Shown here: piece after piece, positions 29,341 to 38,514 of the stretch
Layout: every line of letters begins with the position of its first letter
Numbering within the stretch: position 1 is the first letter of the stretch
NCBI GenBank assembly: GCA_028821515.1
Contig: JAPPGA010000045.1
Location: 1-39,059, forward strand
Direction: 5' to 3'
Length of the DNA stretch: 39,059 nucleotides
From: Gammaproteobacteria bacterium
Lineage (GTDB): Bacteria > Pseudomonadota > Gammaproteobacteria > Pseudomonadales > Azotimanducaceae
Translations under genes and position numbers: made by a program
Notes under the pieces: generated by a model
The model's input: the letters and a program-made list of their open reading frames with translations, nothing else
Databases searched by the model: none
Told to the model about the DNA's origin: nothing

Positions 29341-30810
29341 GTGAGCGATTCGGCTGCCGCGCCGCTTCGCGGCAGGAGTTCAAGGGACCGCCTGGTCCCG
29401 TTTTCGAGCAAGTTGGCGTTCGGGGTCGGACAGTTCGCCGAGGGCCTGAAAAACACCGCCTTCAGCGCATTTGTCCTGTTCTACTACAATCAGATACTGG
29501 GGATGCCGGGCACCCTCGCCGGGTTGGCGCTCTTCATCGCGCTGATGTTTGACGCCGTCACGGACCCCGTGGCCGGCTCCCTCTCCGACAACCACCAATC
29601 CCGCCTGGGGCGGCGCCACCCCTTCATGTACGCGTCGGCACTGCCGCTGGGCCTGGCGTTCGTCGGCTTATTCGCCCCGCCCAGCGGATTGGGCGAATGG
29701 GGCCTGTTCGCGTGGCTGGCCGTATTCGCGATCCTCACCCGCGCCGCGATGACGCTCTACCACGTGCCGCACCTGGCGCTCGGCGCGGAAATGACCGAGG
29801 ACTTCAGCGAGCGGACACGGGTCGTCGCGTACCGGCAGTTCTTCAGTGCGGCGGGTGCGGCAGGCGCGTGGATCATCGGCCTCGTATGGTTTTTCTCCGA
29901 CGACCGGGGCGGGCGACTCGCCGCCGACAACTATCCGCCCTTTGCCATCGCCCTCGCGGTATTGATGGTCGCGACAATCTGGTATTCCGCCTTTGGGACG
30001 CAAAAGGAGATTCCGTTCCTGATCCAGCCAGCGCCGCGACCGAAGAGCAATCCCATCGTTCGGATGTGCCGCGACCTCGTGGAAGGATTCAGGAACCGCT
30101 CCTTTACCTGGCTCTTCAGCGGCGTGTTGATCATCTACGCGATGGTCGGGGTCAACAGCGTCCTCGATCTCTACATGTTCCAGTACTTCTGGGATCTGGC
30201 GGGTGGCGAGATCCTGCAGCTTCAGATGACCGCGATCCTGGGACTCCTGATCGGCGCATTCCTCACCGCGCCGCTTTTACGGCGCACGGACAAGCGTTTC
30301 GGCGTCGTGCTCGGCGCCCTCGTCTGGGCCGCCTGCCAGGTTGTCCCCGTGGTGATGCGCCTCATGGATGCGCTGCCCGCGAACGGCACCGAAGAACTCG
30401 TCTGGATCCTGACCGGCTTCAAGTTTGTCCAGGGCCTGATCATGCAACAGGCGCTGGTGGCCTTCGGTTCGATGATGGCCGATGTCGCCGACGAGCACGA
30501 GTACACGACCGGCGTGCGTCACGAGGGCATTTTCTTCGGCGCTGTCTCCTTCTCGGGCAAGGCGACCTCCGGCCTCGGCAACTTCATCGGCGGTATCGGC
30601 CTCGACATCATCAGCTGGCCGCGCGGGGCGGAGATTCAGACGAGCGCGGACGTGCCGGCGGAAACGATCGCCAACCTGGGCATCCTGTATGGCCCCTGCG
30701 TTGCTGTCTTGTCCGTGGTCGCCGTGTGGTGCTTCACGCGATACAGGCTCACCCGCGCGCGCCACGCGGAAATCCTCGCCGCGCTGAACGCGCGGCGCAG
30801 CGAAAGCTGA
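29341..30810 (+). CDS. MFS transporter of the glycoside-pentoside-hexuronide (GPH) type
   Basis: 489 residues with about 12 hydrophobic segments. The N-terminal signature KLAFGVGQFAEGLKNTAF...YYNQILG and the loop FDAVTDPVAGSLSDNHQSRLGRRHPFM are characteristic of MelB-like cation symporters, with the aspartates that bind the coupling ion. It sits in the inner membrane and should import a sugar or sugar-like acid. The GTG at 29341 has GGAAGG closely upstream; a GTG at 29302 is an alternative adding 13 residues. It probably belongs with the hydrolase and dioxygenase genes just before it, importing their substrate. Confidence 0.92.
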   Translation: MSDSAAAPLRGRSSRDRLVPFSSKLAFGVGQFAEGLKNTAFSAFVLFYYNQILGMPGTLAGLALFIALMFDAVTDPVAGSLSDNHQSRLGRRHPFMYASALPLGLAFVGLFAPPSGLGEWGLFAWLAVFAILTRAAMTLYHVPHLALGAEMTEDFSERTRVVAYRQFFSAAGAAGAWIIGLVWFFSDDRGGRLAADNYPPFAIALAVLMVATIWYSAFGTQKEIPFLIQPAPRPKSNPIVRMCRDLVEGFRNRSFTWLFSGVLIIYAMVGVNSVLDLYMFQYFWDLAGGEILQLQMTAILGLLIGAFLTAPLLRRTDKRFGVVLGALVWAACQVVPVVMRLMDALPANGTEELVWILTGFKFVQGLIMQQALVAFGSMMADVADEHEYTTGVRHEGIFFGAVSFSGKATSGLGNFIGGIGLDIISWPRGAEIQTSADVPAETIANLGILYGPCVAVLSVVAVWCFTRYRLTRARHAEILAALNARRSES

Positions 30811-30824
30811 CGCTCGGAACGGAG

Positions 30825-31496
30825 CTAGGCCACCTCGGTCTCCGCCGCGGTTCGGCGCCGCTCGAGTTCGCTAAGGAAGTTCCACAGTCCCTGCGCGCAC
30901 TCGGATGCTGCAGCTTCGGCCTGTTCGCCCTCCTGCGGCGTCAAGCCGTCGATCTGCTCGCGCAGCGTGCGCGAGTGATAGACGTCGGCCTTGGCGTGGA
31001 CCTTGAAGAAAGCCAGCGTCCGCTCGTCCGTGATGTCGTAGGTCTCGCGCAATGAACTGACCTTGGTTTCCGCGATTTCCGGAATCTGCGACTCGTAGGC
31101 GTATAGCGCGCCCAATCCCTCCGCATAGGAACTCCGGATACGCCCAAGGAACGTGCCGATCAGCTTCTCGGTCGCCGCATCCCGGGTGTCCTCCACCGCC
31201 TCGCGGGACTCTCCCAGCCCTTCCGCGAAGCGCAGCCAAAGCTCGGGATGGTGCTCGTCCCCGGCTTCTTCGTCGACCAGGTTGTCGAGGAGCGCTTTCC
31301 TCGCGCCGAGGTCTTCGCACTGGCTATGGACGCCGCTGACATACCGGGGGAACGCGAGCACGTGGGCGAAATAGGACTTCGCATAGCCGCGCATGTCGTC
31401 TTCGGTGAGTTCTCCTGCGACCCAGGCGCGATAGAACGCGTGGTCCAGTAGTCGCGTCGCGGAGATGGTCTCGTCCAGTCGAGCGGAAAGGGTCAT
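30825..31496 (-). CDS. CADD-family diiron (Fe/Mn) protein, candidate self-sacrificing p-aminobenzoate synthase
   Basis: 223 residues, all helical, of the PqqC/heme-oxygenase-like fold. Metal ligands are visible as E76 or E77 and H83 in DEEAGDEHH, E135 in YAYESQ, and H167, D171 and H174 in FKVHAKADVYH. The Chlamydia CADD enzyme makes p-aminobenzoate by cleaving one of its own tyrosines; its key residues, as I remember them (Y27, Y43, K152), align with Y22, Y38 and K145 here. The protein would then feed folate synthesis by an enzyme used once. The Shine-Dalgarno sequence AAGGAGG (31509-31503) stands 6 bases before the ATG, the strongest in the window, consistent with a protein needed in stoichiometric amounts. 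It is 119 bases downstream of pntB and convergent with the transporter gene. Confidence 0.85.
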   Translation of the reverse strand: MTLSARLDETISATRLLDHAFYRAWVAGELTEDDMRGYAKSYFAHVLAFPRYVSGVHSQCEDLGARKALLDNLVDEEAGDEHHPELWLRFAEGLGESREAVEDTRDAATEKLIGTFLGRIRSSYAEGLGALYAYESQIPEIAETKVSSLRETYDITDERTLAFFKVHAKADVYHSRTLREQIDGLTPQEGEQAEAAASECAQGLWNFLSELERRRTAAETEVA

Positions 31497-31615
31497 TTCG
31501 TTCCTCCTTAAATCAGGTGTGCTTGATGCGATCCGGCGCGAAATTGTAGCGCGCCAATTGCGCCTCGATGCGACACAGGTTAGCCACTTTTGGTCGTTTC
31601 GGGGTCTGCAATGTC

Positions 31616-32977
31616 TTACGCCTTGAACTCCCCGATGATCCCGGAGAGGGACTCTTTCGCGTCGCCGAACAACATGCGCGTGTTCTCGCCGAAGAAGAGG
31701 GGATTGTCGACGCCCGAGAATCCCGAAGCCATCGAGCGTTTCAGGACGAAGACCGTTCGCGCGCGGTCCACATCGATGATGGGCATGCCGTAGATGGGGC
31801 TGGCAGTGTCCGTGCGCGCCGCGGGATTGACCACGTCGTTGGCGCCGATGACCACCGCGACGTCGATGTTGTCCATGCGCGGGTTTATGTCGTCCATCTC
31901 GACCAGTTGGTCGTAGGAGACGCTCGCCTCTGCGAGCAGCACGTTCATGTGGCCGGGCATACGTCCCGCGACCGGGTGGATGGCGTAGCTGACATCCGTC
32001 CCGTTGTGCTCCAGCAGGTCGCCGAGTTCACATACGACGTGTTGCGCCTGCGCGACCGCCATGCCGTAGCCGGGCACGAAAGTCACCGAGGACGCCGCTT
32101 CGAGTATCAGGTACGCATCTTCGACGTTGATGGGCTTGACCTCGCCCTCTACCGCAGTCGCCGTCTTCGCCGCGCCGAAACCGCTGAAGAGCACGTTCGC
32201 GAGCGACCGGTTCATGGCCTTGCACATGATGTTGGTGAGGATGATGCCAGCGGCACCGACGAGGGACCCCGCCACGATCAGGATGTTGTTGTTGATGGCG
32301 AAACCCGCCGCGCAGGCGGCAAGCCCCGAATAGCTGTTGAGAAGCGAGATCACCACCGGCATGTCGGCGCCGCCGATGGGAACGACGGCCATCACGCCCA
32401 GGAGAAGCGCCAGTCCCAGGAGCGCGAAGAACACCCATGAATCCGGCTGTGGCGCCATGGTGAACAGGACGCCCGCCACGATCACCGCGGCGAGAATCAT
32501 CCCGTTGCAGAAGCGTTGGCCCGCCAACACGAGCGCGCGACTCGGCAGGATCTCCGAGAGCTTGCCCCAGGCGATGACCGACCCCGACGCCGTGACACCG
32601 CCGATCAGCACCGACAGCATGACGACGACGCCGGTGAACGTGGATACTTCCCCGCCGTACAGGGCGGACCAGCCGACCAGCAGGCTTGCTACGCCCCCGG
32701 AACCGTTGAAGAGCGCCACCATTTCCGGCATCGACGTCATTTTCACGAGCCTCGAAGCCGATGCCCCGATCAACGCGCCAATCGCGACGCCTGCCGCGAT
32801 CCACTCGTAGCTCAGGATCTGCTCGGACGCCAGGGTCACGACCACGGCGATCAACATGCCGGTGGATGAGATCAGATTCCCGCGCCGCGCCGTGGCCGGC
32901 GAGCCGAGCATCTTCAGACCAAAGACGAACAGCAGCGCCGCCGCGATGTAGGCGAGGTTGATGTAAACGGCGCTCAC
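31616..32977 (-). CDS. pntB: NAD(P) transhydrogenase subunit beta
   Basis: 453 residues. The first ~270 form several transmembrane helices (domain II), beginning VYINLAYIAAALLFVFGLKMLG. The last ~180 are the NADP-binding domain III, with VPGYGMAVAQAQH, IHPVAGRMPGHMNVLLAEA, VVIGANDVVNP and the GFSGVDNPLF end. With PntA it couples proton entry to hydride transfer from NADH to NADP, supplying NADPH. It overlaps pntAB by ATGA. It is the last gene of the pntAA-pntAB-pntB operon. Confidence 0.97.
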   Translation of the reverse strand: MSAVYINLAYIAAALLFVFGLKMLGSPATARRGNLISSTGMLIAVVVTLASEQILSYEWIAAGVAIGALIGASASRLVKMTSMPEMVALFNGSGGVASLLVGWSALYGGEVSTFTGVVVMLSVLIGGVTASGSVIAWGKLSEILPSRALVLAGQRFCNGMILAAVIVAGVLFTMAPQPDSWVFFALLGLALLLGVMAVVPIGGADMPVVISLLNSYSGLAACAAGFAINNNILIVAGSLVGAAGIILTNIMCKAMNRSLANVLFSGFGAAKTATAVEGEVKPINVEDAYLILEAASSVTFVPGYGMAVAQAQHVVCELGDLLEHNGTDVSYAIHPVAGRMPGHMNVLLAEASVSYDQLVEMDDINPRMDNIDVAVVIGANDVVNPAARTDTASPIYGMPIIDVDRARTVFVLKRSMASGFSGVDNPLFFGENTRMLFGDAKESLSGIIGEFKA

Positions 32978-33297
32978 GAGTCTTGCCTGGAATCGGCGCC
33001 CCGATCGTCACGTTTGCGGAACATGCCGAGCATGCGGTCGGTCACCATGTAACCTCCCACGACGTTCACGGTCGCGAACCCGACCGCGACCACCCCGAGG
33101 ATTGTCGCCAGCGGACTCGAATCCGGGCCGCCCGCCCCCGCAGCCATCAGGGCGCCCACGAGGGTGATACCGGAAATCGCGTTGGCGCCCGACATGAGCG
33201 GCGTGTGCAGCGTCGCCGGCACCTTCGAGATGAGTTCGAAGCCGAGGAAGATGGACAGCGCCAGGATGAAGGCGAGATAGATTGGAATCAGGTCCAC
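32974..33297 (-). CDS. pntAB: NAD(P) transhydrogenase subunit alpha part 2 (membrane)
   Basis: 107 residues, the small membrane part of split PntA. It has an N-terminal helix (IYLAFILALSIFLGFELISKVP), the conserved PLMSGANAISGITLVGAL and a final helix (ILGVVAVGFATVNVVGGYMVTDRML). It assembles with PntAA and PntB into the proton-translocating enzyme. The split into two alpha genes is usual in many alphaproteobacteria and other lineages, unlike E. coli, which has a single pntA. It lies 18 bases after pntAA and overlaps pntB by four bases. Confidence 0.95.
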   Translation of the reverse strand: MDLIPIYLAFILALSIFLGFELISKVPATLHTPLMSGANAISGITLVGALMAAGAGGPDSSPLATILGVVAVGFATVNVVGGYMVTDRMLGMFRKRDDRGADSRQDS

Positions 33298-33315
33298 GGT
33301 CGTTCCTCGCTGGCG

Positions 33316-34437
33316 TCAGCCCTGCCTGACAGCGTCATTGACGATGGCGCCGTCCCGCGTCAGCACACAGCCGGCCACGATATCGTCTTCGGGATCGAGG
33401 ACCAGCGCCTGGCCCTCGCGGTCCCAGAACGCTTCGATGAAATGCGCCACGTTGGCGGCGTACATCTCCGATGCGTTTCGCGCGACGGTCGACGCCAGGT
33501 TGCCGCGCCCGTCGACCTTCACCCCGTTGATGACCGCGACCTCCCCGAGAATGGAACCCTCCACGTTGCCGCCGGATTCCACCGCCATGTCGACGACGAC
33601 ACTGCCCGGCCGCATAGCTTCAACCATGTCCCGGGACACGATCACGGGCGCCGGCCGGCCGAACACCTGCGCGGTGGTGATCACGACATCCGCATCCGCC
33701 ACGACCTGCTTCATGCCCTCTTTCTGCAAGGCCACCTGCTCCGGCGTCAATTCCTGCGCATATCCCTGGTCGGTCTGGCCAACCTCTCCCACGTCGATCT
33801 CGACAAATCTCGCACCCAGGGAACGGACCTCCTCCGCCACGACCGGACGGGTGTCGAACGCCTCCACGCGGGCACCGAGACGCTTCGCCGTGGCGATCGC
33901 CTGCAGACCCGCAACGCCCGCACCGATGACAAAGACGCGCGCCGGCGCAATGGTCCCGGCCGGCGTCATCATCATGGGGAAGATCTTCGGGCTCAACTCG
34001 GACGCGCGGGTCACGGCAGCATAGCCCGCGAGGCTTGCCTGCGACGACAGGGCGTCCATCTTCTGCGCCCGGCTCGTGCGAGGGATCATCTGCATGGAGA
34101 CTGCGGTGACTCCCTGCTCCGCCATCGCCCGAACCAGCGCCGGCGCGTTGAACAGGTCGAGAAAGCCGATGTGGATTGTCCCGGCGCGGAGCTTCGCCAC
34201 CTCGTCCGCCTCGGGCTGCTCGACATGCACGACGATTTCGGCGGCCAGGGCATCGTCCCTGCTGCCGACCGCCGCACCCGCCGCCCGATACTCCGCATCG
34301 GAGAAACCCGATGCGTCGCCGACGCCTGTTTCCACCACCAGGTCCAGGCCAAGTTCCAGCAGTTTTCCTACGCTGGCGGGCGTACAGGGGGTGCGCAACT
34401 CTCCCTCGCGCAGCTCTCGTGGCGCACCGATCAGCAT
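33316..34437 (-). CDS. pntAA: NAD(P) transhydrogenase subunit alpha part 1 (NAD-binding)
   Basis: 373 residues, the soluble domain I related to alanine dehydrogenase. It starts with MLIGAPRELREGELRTPCTPASVGKL, and has the dinucleotide-binding VIGAGVAGLQAIATAKRLGA and the mobile-loop region that includes GYAQELTPEQ. It binds NAD(H) and passes hydride to the NADP in PntB. The ATG at 34437 gives the canonical N-terminus; the open frame extends 82 codons further but the extension is not protein-like. Only a poor ribosome site (GGACTCGCCG) precedes it. It is first in the pnt operon and divergent from the TRAP transporter genes. Confidence 0.96.
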   Translation of the reverse strand: MLIGAPRELREGELRTPCTPASVGKLLELGLDLVVETGVGDASGFSDAEYRAAGAAVGSRDDALAAEIVVHVEQPEADEVAKLRAGTIHIGFLDLFNAPALVRAMAEQGVTAVSMQMIPRTSRAQKMDALSSQASLAGYAAVTRASELSPKIFPMMMTPAGTIAPARVFVIGAGVAGLQAIATAKRLGARVEAFDTRPVVAEEVRSLGARFVEIDVGEVGQTDQGYAQELTPEQVALQKEGMKQVVADADVVITTAQVFGRPAPVIVSRDMVEAMRPGSVVVDMAVESGGNVEGSILGEVAVINGVKVDGRGNLASTVARNASEMYAANVAHFIEAFWDREGQALVLDPEDDIVAGCVLTRDGAIVNDAVRQG

Positions 34438-34472
34438 CGGCGAGTCCGTCCGTCGGGGTACACGGGCTAGGT

Positions 34473-34478
34473 TACAAT
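34473..34478 (+). promoter_or_regulatory. Candidate -10 element of the TRAP operon
   Basis: TACAAT, a 5/6 match to the -10 consensus, lies 28 bases before the GTG of dctP in the 68-base divergent gap to pntAA. No convincing -35 box stands 17 bases upstream (CCGTCG), so recognition may need an activator. Confidence 0.3.
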
Positions 34479-34505
34479 CCTGCCTCCGTCTTTTCGAGCG
34501 ATTCA

Positions 34506-35630
34506 GTGACTCGGCTAACCAATCGGTCGGCGGCCATCGCCGTTGGCATCGCGTTTCTTGTCGGCTTGTTGGCGAGTCTTGCAATCCGGCCCATCGGGGA
34601 CGGCAGTCCCGCAACCACAGCCATATCGGACGAAGGGGGAGTCGCCGTATCGCCCCAGCTTCGATGGCGCGTGCCCATCGCATTCGCGACGAACCTGCCG
34701 GTACTCGGCGACAACATACTGTACGTCCAGAACGCCGTTGAAACCGCTTCCGGCGGCCGCATCGTCATGCAACTGTTCGAGCCCGGCGAGATCGTGCCGC
34801 CGTTCAATATCGTCGACGCGGTGCGGGAAGGCAAGGTGCCCGCCGGCTACACGTGGCTTGGATACGACCAGGGCAAGATTCCCGCTTCGACGCTGATCGC
34901 TGCGGTACCTTTCGGCATGGAGCCGTGGGAATTCAGTGCCTGGTGGTTCGACGCCGGCGGCCGGCAGCTGGCGGAAGCGCTCTACGCGAAATACGACGTT
35001 CATCCACTCTACTGTGGCCTGATCGGACCGGAGACCGCCGGCTGGTTCCGTGAGCCCATCGAGAGCCTCGACGACATCGCCGGGCTCAAGATTCGATTCG
35101 CGGGCCTCGGCGGCAAGGTTATCGAGCAGCTCGGGGCGTCCGTCACGATGATTCCCGGGGGCGAGATCTTCCAGGCGCTGGAAAAAGGCGCCATCGACGC
35201 CTCGGAGTATTCGCTGCCTATCGTCGACGAGGCCCTGGGTTTCGACCGCATCGCGAAGATCAACTACTTTCCTGGATGGCACCAGCCTTTCAGCGCCGCG
35301 CATCTTGCGGTGAACAAGTCCGTCTGGGACAGCCTCGACGCAGAGCAGCGCGGTGTCTTCGAAACCGCCTGCACCGCAGGCGTCACCCGCAATCTCGCGC
35401 GCAGCGAAGCGGTGCAGGGACCGGTGCTCGCGAGCTTCGACTCACGGGGCGTGTCCACGCTGCAGTTGCCGGAACCGGTCCTGCGCGAACTGGAGCGGGT
35501 GGCCGAGACGGTGCTCACGGAAGAGGCGGAAAGAGACGAGGACTTCCGCACGATTTACGCGGCCCAGCGCGAGTTCCGGAAAGCCTATGCGCGCTGGAAG
35601 CAGCTCGCCTACCTGCCGCGGGACTTCTAG
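34506..35630 (+). CDS. dctP: TRAP transporter substrate-binding protein, TakP-like
   Basis: 374 residues. An N-terminal hydrophobic helix (AAIAVGIAFLVGLLASLAI) serves as export signal or anchor, so it acts in the periplasm. The mature part has the DctP-family core: GLKIRFAGLGGKVIEQLG with the carboxylate-binding arginine, GGEIFQALEKGAIDASEY, and NYFPGWHQPF. The GPETAGWF and PGWHQP patterns resemble the branch that includes the 2-oxoacid binder TakP, so a 2-oxo acid or similar carboxylate is the likely ligand; this is inference. The GTG at 34506 is the first start that gives a normal signal region. The two permease genes follow directly. Confidence 0.92.
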   Translation: MTRLTNRSAAIAVGIAFLVGLLASLAIRPIGDGSPATTAISDEGGVAVSPQLRWRVPIAFATNLPVLGDNILYVQNAVETASGGRIVMQLFEPGEIVPPFNIVDAVREGKVPAGYTWLGYDQGKIPASTLIAAVPFGMEPWEFSAWWFDAGGRQLAEALYAKYDVHPLYCGLIGPETAGWFREPIESLDDIAGLKIRFAGLGGKVIEQLGASVTMIPGGEIFQALEKGAIDASEYSLPIVDEALGFDRIAKINYFPGWHQPFSAAHLAVNKSVWDSLDAEQRGVFETACTAGVTRNLARSEAVQGPVLASFDSRGVSTLQLPEPVLRELERVAETVLTEEAERDEDFRTIYAAQREFRKAYARWKQLAYLPRDF

Positions 35631-35681
35631 TGCCGTCCGGCGAGAGCAATGTCCTTCGGGGCTCCGAACCCATAACCTGAC

Positions 35682-36230
35682 GTGGCAGAACTCCAGGGAG
35701 ACACGGAACTTCCCCGCACGGCGTTCTCCAACGCCGTCGATCCCGTCATCACGTGGATCGGCAACGCCGTCTCGTGGATATGGATAGTCCTGCTCGGCGT
35801 CATCGTGATCAACGTGTTCATGCGTTACGCGCTGGGAGAAGGCCGCATCGAGTTCGAGGAAATACAGTGGCACCTGTATTCCATCGGCTTCATGATCGGT
35901 CTCGGCTACGCCGTCGTCCACGACGCGCACATTCGCGTCGACATCGTGCACGAAAGGCTGTCGCCGCTGACGCGGGCCTGGATCGACCTCTACGGAATTC
36001 TCCTGTTCGTCCTGCCGTTTACGGCCCTCATGCTGATCTACGCGGTGCCCTTCATCGCTGACAGCTTCGCTACGTCGGAGACTTCTCCCTCTCCCGGCGG
36101 CCTGCCCTATCGCTGGCTGATCAAGTCGATGCTGTTCATCGGCTTCGCCCTGCTCGGGCTGGCAGCCCTGTCCCGACTGACCCGGCTATGGGTCTATCTC
36201 TTCCTCGCGAGAGACCGCGATGCCCGCTAA
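35682..36230 (+). CDS. dctQ: TRAP transporter small permease subunit
   Basis: 182 residues with four hydrophobic segments: WIWIVLLGVIVINVFMRYAL, YSIGFMIGLGYAVVHDAHIRVD, GILLFVLPFTALMLIYAVPF and LLFIGFALLGLAALSRL. This is the DctQ pattern, with the conserved RVDI after helix 2. It forms the membrane complex with DctM. The start is a GTG with no clear ribosome site, 51 bases after dctP. The stop overlaps the start of dctM by 11 bases. Confidence 0.93.
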   Translation: MAELQGDTELPRTAFSNAVDPVITWIGNAVSWIWIVLLGVIVINVFMRYALGEGRIEFEEIQWHLYSIGFMIGLGYAVVHDAHIRVDIVHERLSPLTRAWIDLYGILLFVLPFTALMLIYAVPFIADSFATSETSPSPGGLPYRWLIKSMLFIGFALLGLAALSRLTRLWVYLFLARDRDAR

Positions 36231-37581
36231 CGAGATCCTGGCGCTGGCGATGTTCATCGCCTTCATCGCGCTCGTGTTTACGGGCTTTCCCGTCGCGTGG
36301 ATTCTCGCCGGGCTGGCTGTCCTCTTTACGGCGCTCGCCATCGTTTTCGAAGTGGACTTCAACATCGCGATCGGCGTCGACTGGGCGTACGCCAGCCTCT
36401 CCGTCGAACGTGTCTGGAACGTGATGGAGAACTGGGTCATGGTGGCGCTACCCATGTTCATCTTCATGGGGCTGCTGCTCGACCGCTCGGGTATCGCCGA
36501 CCGGCTGATGACCAGTTTCGCGCGCCTGTTCGGCCGCGTCGGCGGAGGACTCGCCATCTCGGTGGCCCTCATCGGCGTACTGCTCGCCGCCACGACGGGC
36601 ATTATCGGCGCCTCGGTCGTGCTGCTGGCGCTTCTAGGCCTTCCTGCGATGCTGCGCACGGGTTACGACAGGAGCCTCGCCTCCGGGACGGTCTGCGCGG
36701 TGGGCACGCTGGGCATCCTGATCCCGCCGAGCATCATGCTGGTCGTGATGGCCGACCGCATGGCCATGTCCGTCGGCGACCTCTTCCTCGGTGCGGTGTT
36801 CCCAGGGCTGCTGCTCGGCGCGCTTTACGTCTCCTATCTCGTCGGATACGGCCTGGTGCGGCCCGAGGGCGCGCCGAAGTTCGAACGTGCCGAACGGATC
36901 GACTTCGCCGCCATCCGTGAACTGTTGCTCGCCATCGTGCCACCGTCGCTCCTGATCGTCGCCGTGCTCGGCAGCATCTTCTTCGGCCTCGCGACGCCAA
37001 CTGAAGCCGCAGGCGTCGGCGCTGCGGGCGCATTGCTCCTCGCGCTGGCCAATCGCGCGCTCAACAGGCGCGTGATGACAGAAGTGCTGCGCGAGACCAC
37101 CCGCACGACTGCCTTCATATTCGGGGTACTGATCGGGGCCACGGCGTTTTCGCTGGTATTGCGCGGCCTGGGCGGCGACGAACTCATCGAGGACGCGCTC
37201 CTGTCGCTGCCGTTCGGACCGACTGGCATCATCATCTGCATCCTGTTCGCGACATTCCTCCTCGGTTTCTTCCTCGACTGGATCGAGCTGACCCTGATCA
37301 TCCTGCCGCTGGTTGCCCCGGTGGTGGCGACGCTCGGCTTCGATCCGGTGTGGTTCACGGTGATGTTCGCCGTGTGCCTGCAGACGAGTTTCCTGACGCC
37401 GCCGGTGGGATTCGCCATCTTCTACCTGAAGGGTGTCGCCCCACCGGAAGTGCGCGTGGCCGATATCTACCGGGGCGTGGCGCCCTTCATCCTGATCCAG
37501 ATCATCGGCCTGATCGTCATCTTCAACTGGGACGCCCTCGTGACATGGCTGCCCGAGCAGGCCTACAACGTGCGCCGATAG
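36220..37581 (+). CDS. dctM: TRAP transporter large permease subunit
   Basis: 453 residues with about 12 hydrophobic segments. DctM-family signatures are GIIGASVVLLALLGLPAML and GTVCAVGTLGILIPPSIML in the first half, and FLDWIELTLIILPLVAPVV and TSFLTPPVGFAIFYLKGVAP in the second. It carries the sodium-coupled transport path. The ATG lies inside the last codons of dctQ, giving coupled translation. Its stop is 2 bases from the end of the convergent aldolase gene. Confidence 0.96.
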   Translation: MPANEILALAMFIAFIALVFTGFPVAWILAGLAVLFTALAIVFEVDFNIAIGVDWAYASLSVERVWNVMENWVMVALPMFIFMGLLLDRSGIADRLMTSFARLFGRVGGGLAISVALIGVLLAATTGIIGASVVLLALLGLPAMLRTGYDRSLASGTVCAVGTLGILIPPSIMLVVMADRMAMSVGDLFLGAVFPGLLLGALYVSYLVGYGLVRPEGAPKFERAERIDFAAIRELLLAIVPPSLLIVAVLGSIFFGLATPTEAAGVGAAGALLLALANRALNRRVMTEVLRETTRTTAFIFGVLIGATAFSLVLRGLGGDELIEDALLSLPFGPTGIIICILFATFLLGFFLDWIELTLIILPLVAPVVATLGFDPVWFTVMFAVCLQTSFLTPPVGFAIFYLKGVAPPEVRVADIYRGVAPFILIQIIGLIVIFNWDALVTWLPEQAYNVRR

Positions 37582-37583
37582 CG

Positions 37584-38381
37584 CTACAACGGCTCGGTCA
37601 GGTTGCGCATGCCTTCGCCGAGTTCCATCAGCGCCGACCGGTAGATGAACCGGTCCCAGCCAATGCAGAAGTGGCGCACGCCCTGGTCGATGTAGCGTTT
37701 CGCCTCCTCCACGCCACGGATCTCGATACGCGGGTGAATGCCGTACTCGAGGGACTTCTCGATGACCCGCCGCTCGAAAGGCCAGATTTCCGGCGAACCC
37801 TGCAAGCCGGGCTGGCCCCGGGAGAAGCTGAAGTCCGCCGGTCCCCACTGGGTCATGGAAACCCCGCGCTCCTGCGCGCGTTCCAGGACCTCGTCAAGGC
37901 GCGTGAGCGTGACGTTCTTCTCGATCATGATCGTGAACACGATGGATTCGAGATCCGCGAGATACCCCCGCGTGTCGTAGCTCGAGAGCGCCGGACGGCG
38001 CAGCTTGACCCCCATCATGCCGCCGGTGTTGGGCGTATCCAGGGCCATGACCCGATGACACTCGTCCACGTCCTCCGGCGTGCGGACATCCGTGAACAGG
38101 ATCGCCTTGAACCCCGCTCCCAGGGCGACCTGGACCCAGAAACCCTGGCCTTCCTAGTCGAGCTTGATCATCAATGGGAGGCCGCCGCATTGGGCCGCGC
38201 GGGCCAGGTGGTAGAGCAGCTTGACGTCAAATGTCGAGTATTCGGCAACGAACTCGCCGTAGTCGAAAAGTCCCGTATCGCCGATCATCTCCGGGATGTC
38301 CGGATCCGCGAACAGGAAGTGGGTGCCGACCGTCGGGCTGCCGGCCACCAGCTTGTCCCGCAGCGTATTGCCCATGATCAT
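37584..38381 (-). pseudogene. HpcH/HpaI-family aldolase gene interrupted by one in-frame TAG
   Basis: The frame opens at ATG 38381 (GGGGA 7 bases upstream), runs through VGTHFLFADPDIPEMIGDTG and LPLMIKLD, and meets TAG at 38156-38154 (codon 76). The same frame then continues unshifted as EGQGFWVQVALGAGFKAILFTDVRTPEDVDE to 37584, about 265 codons in all, the family's normal length. In relatives the stop position is glutamine (KLDQE), so a single C-to-T change turning CAG into TAG explains it. The metal ligand region and C-terminal part lie beyond the stop. The intact enzyme would cleave a 2-keto-3-deoxy sugar acid or hydroxy-oxo acid to pyruvate or an aldehyde. This matches the oxo-acid-type transporter beside it. 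Confidence 0.85.
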
Positions 38382-38514
38382 CGATTTGTCCCCAACCGGT
38401 GTCGACAAGCAACAACATAGCACCTTCCGGATTCCAGCCGACCGTCAGAACTCGTTTGCGGATTGGATTGCCGGCTTGAGAAAATCGGCCGTCAAACAGT
38501 GAACAGGACATCTC

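Noticed and set aside
32983-34470. 495-codon plus-strand frame across the pnt operon
   Set aside because: The pnt subunits on the minus strand are unmistakable; this frame has no recognisable domain.
36634-37848. 404-codon minus-strand frame under dctM and the aldolase
   Set aside because: Composition (many E, H, R, Q, D) is typical of the complement of a membrane-protein gene.
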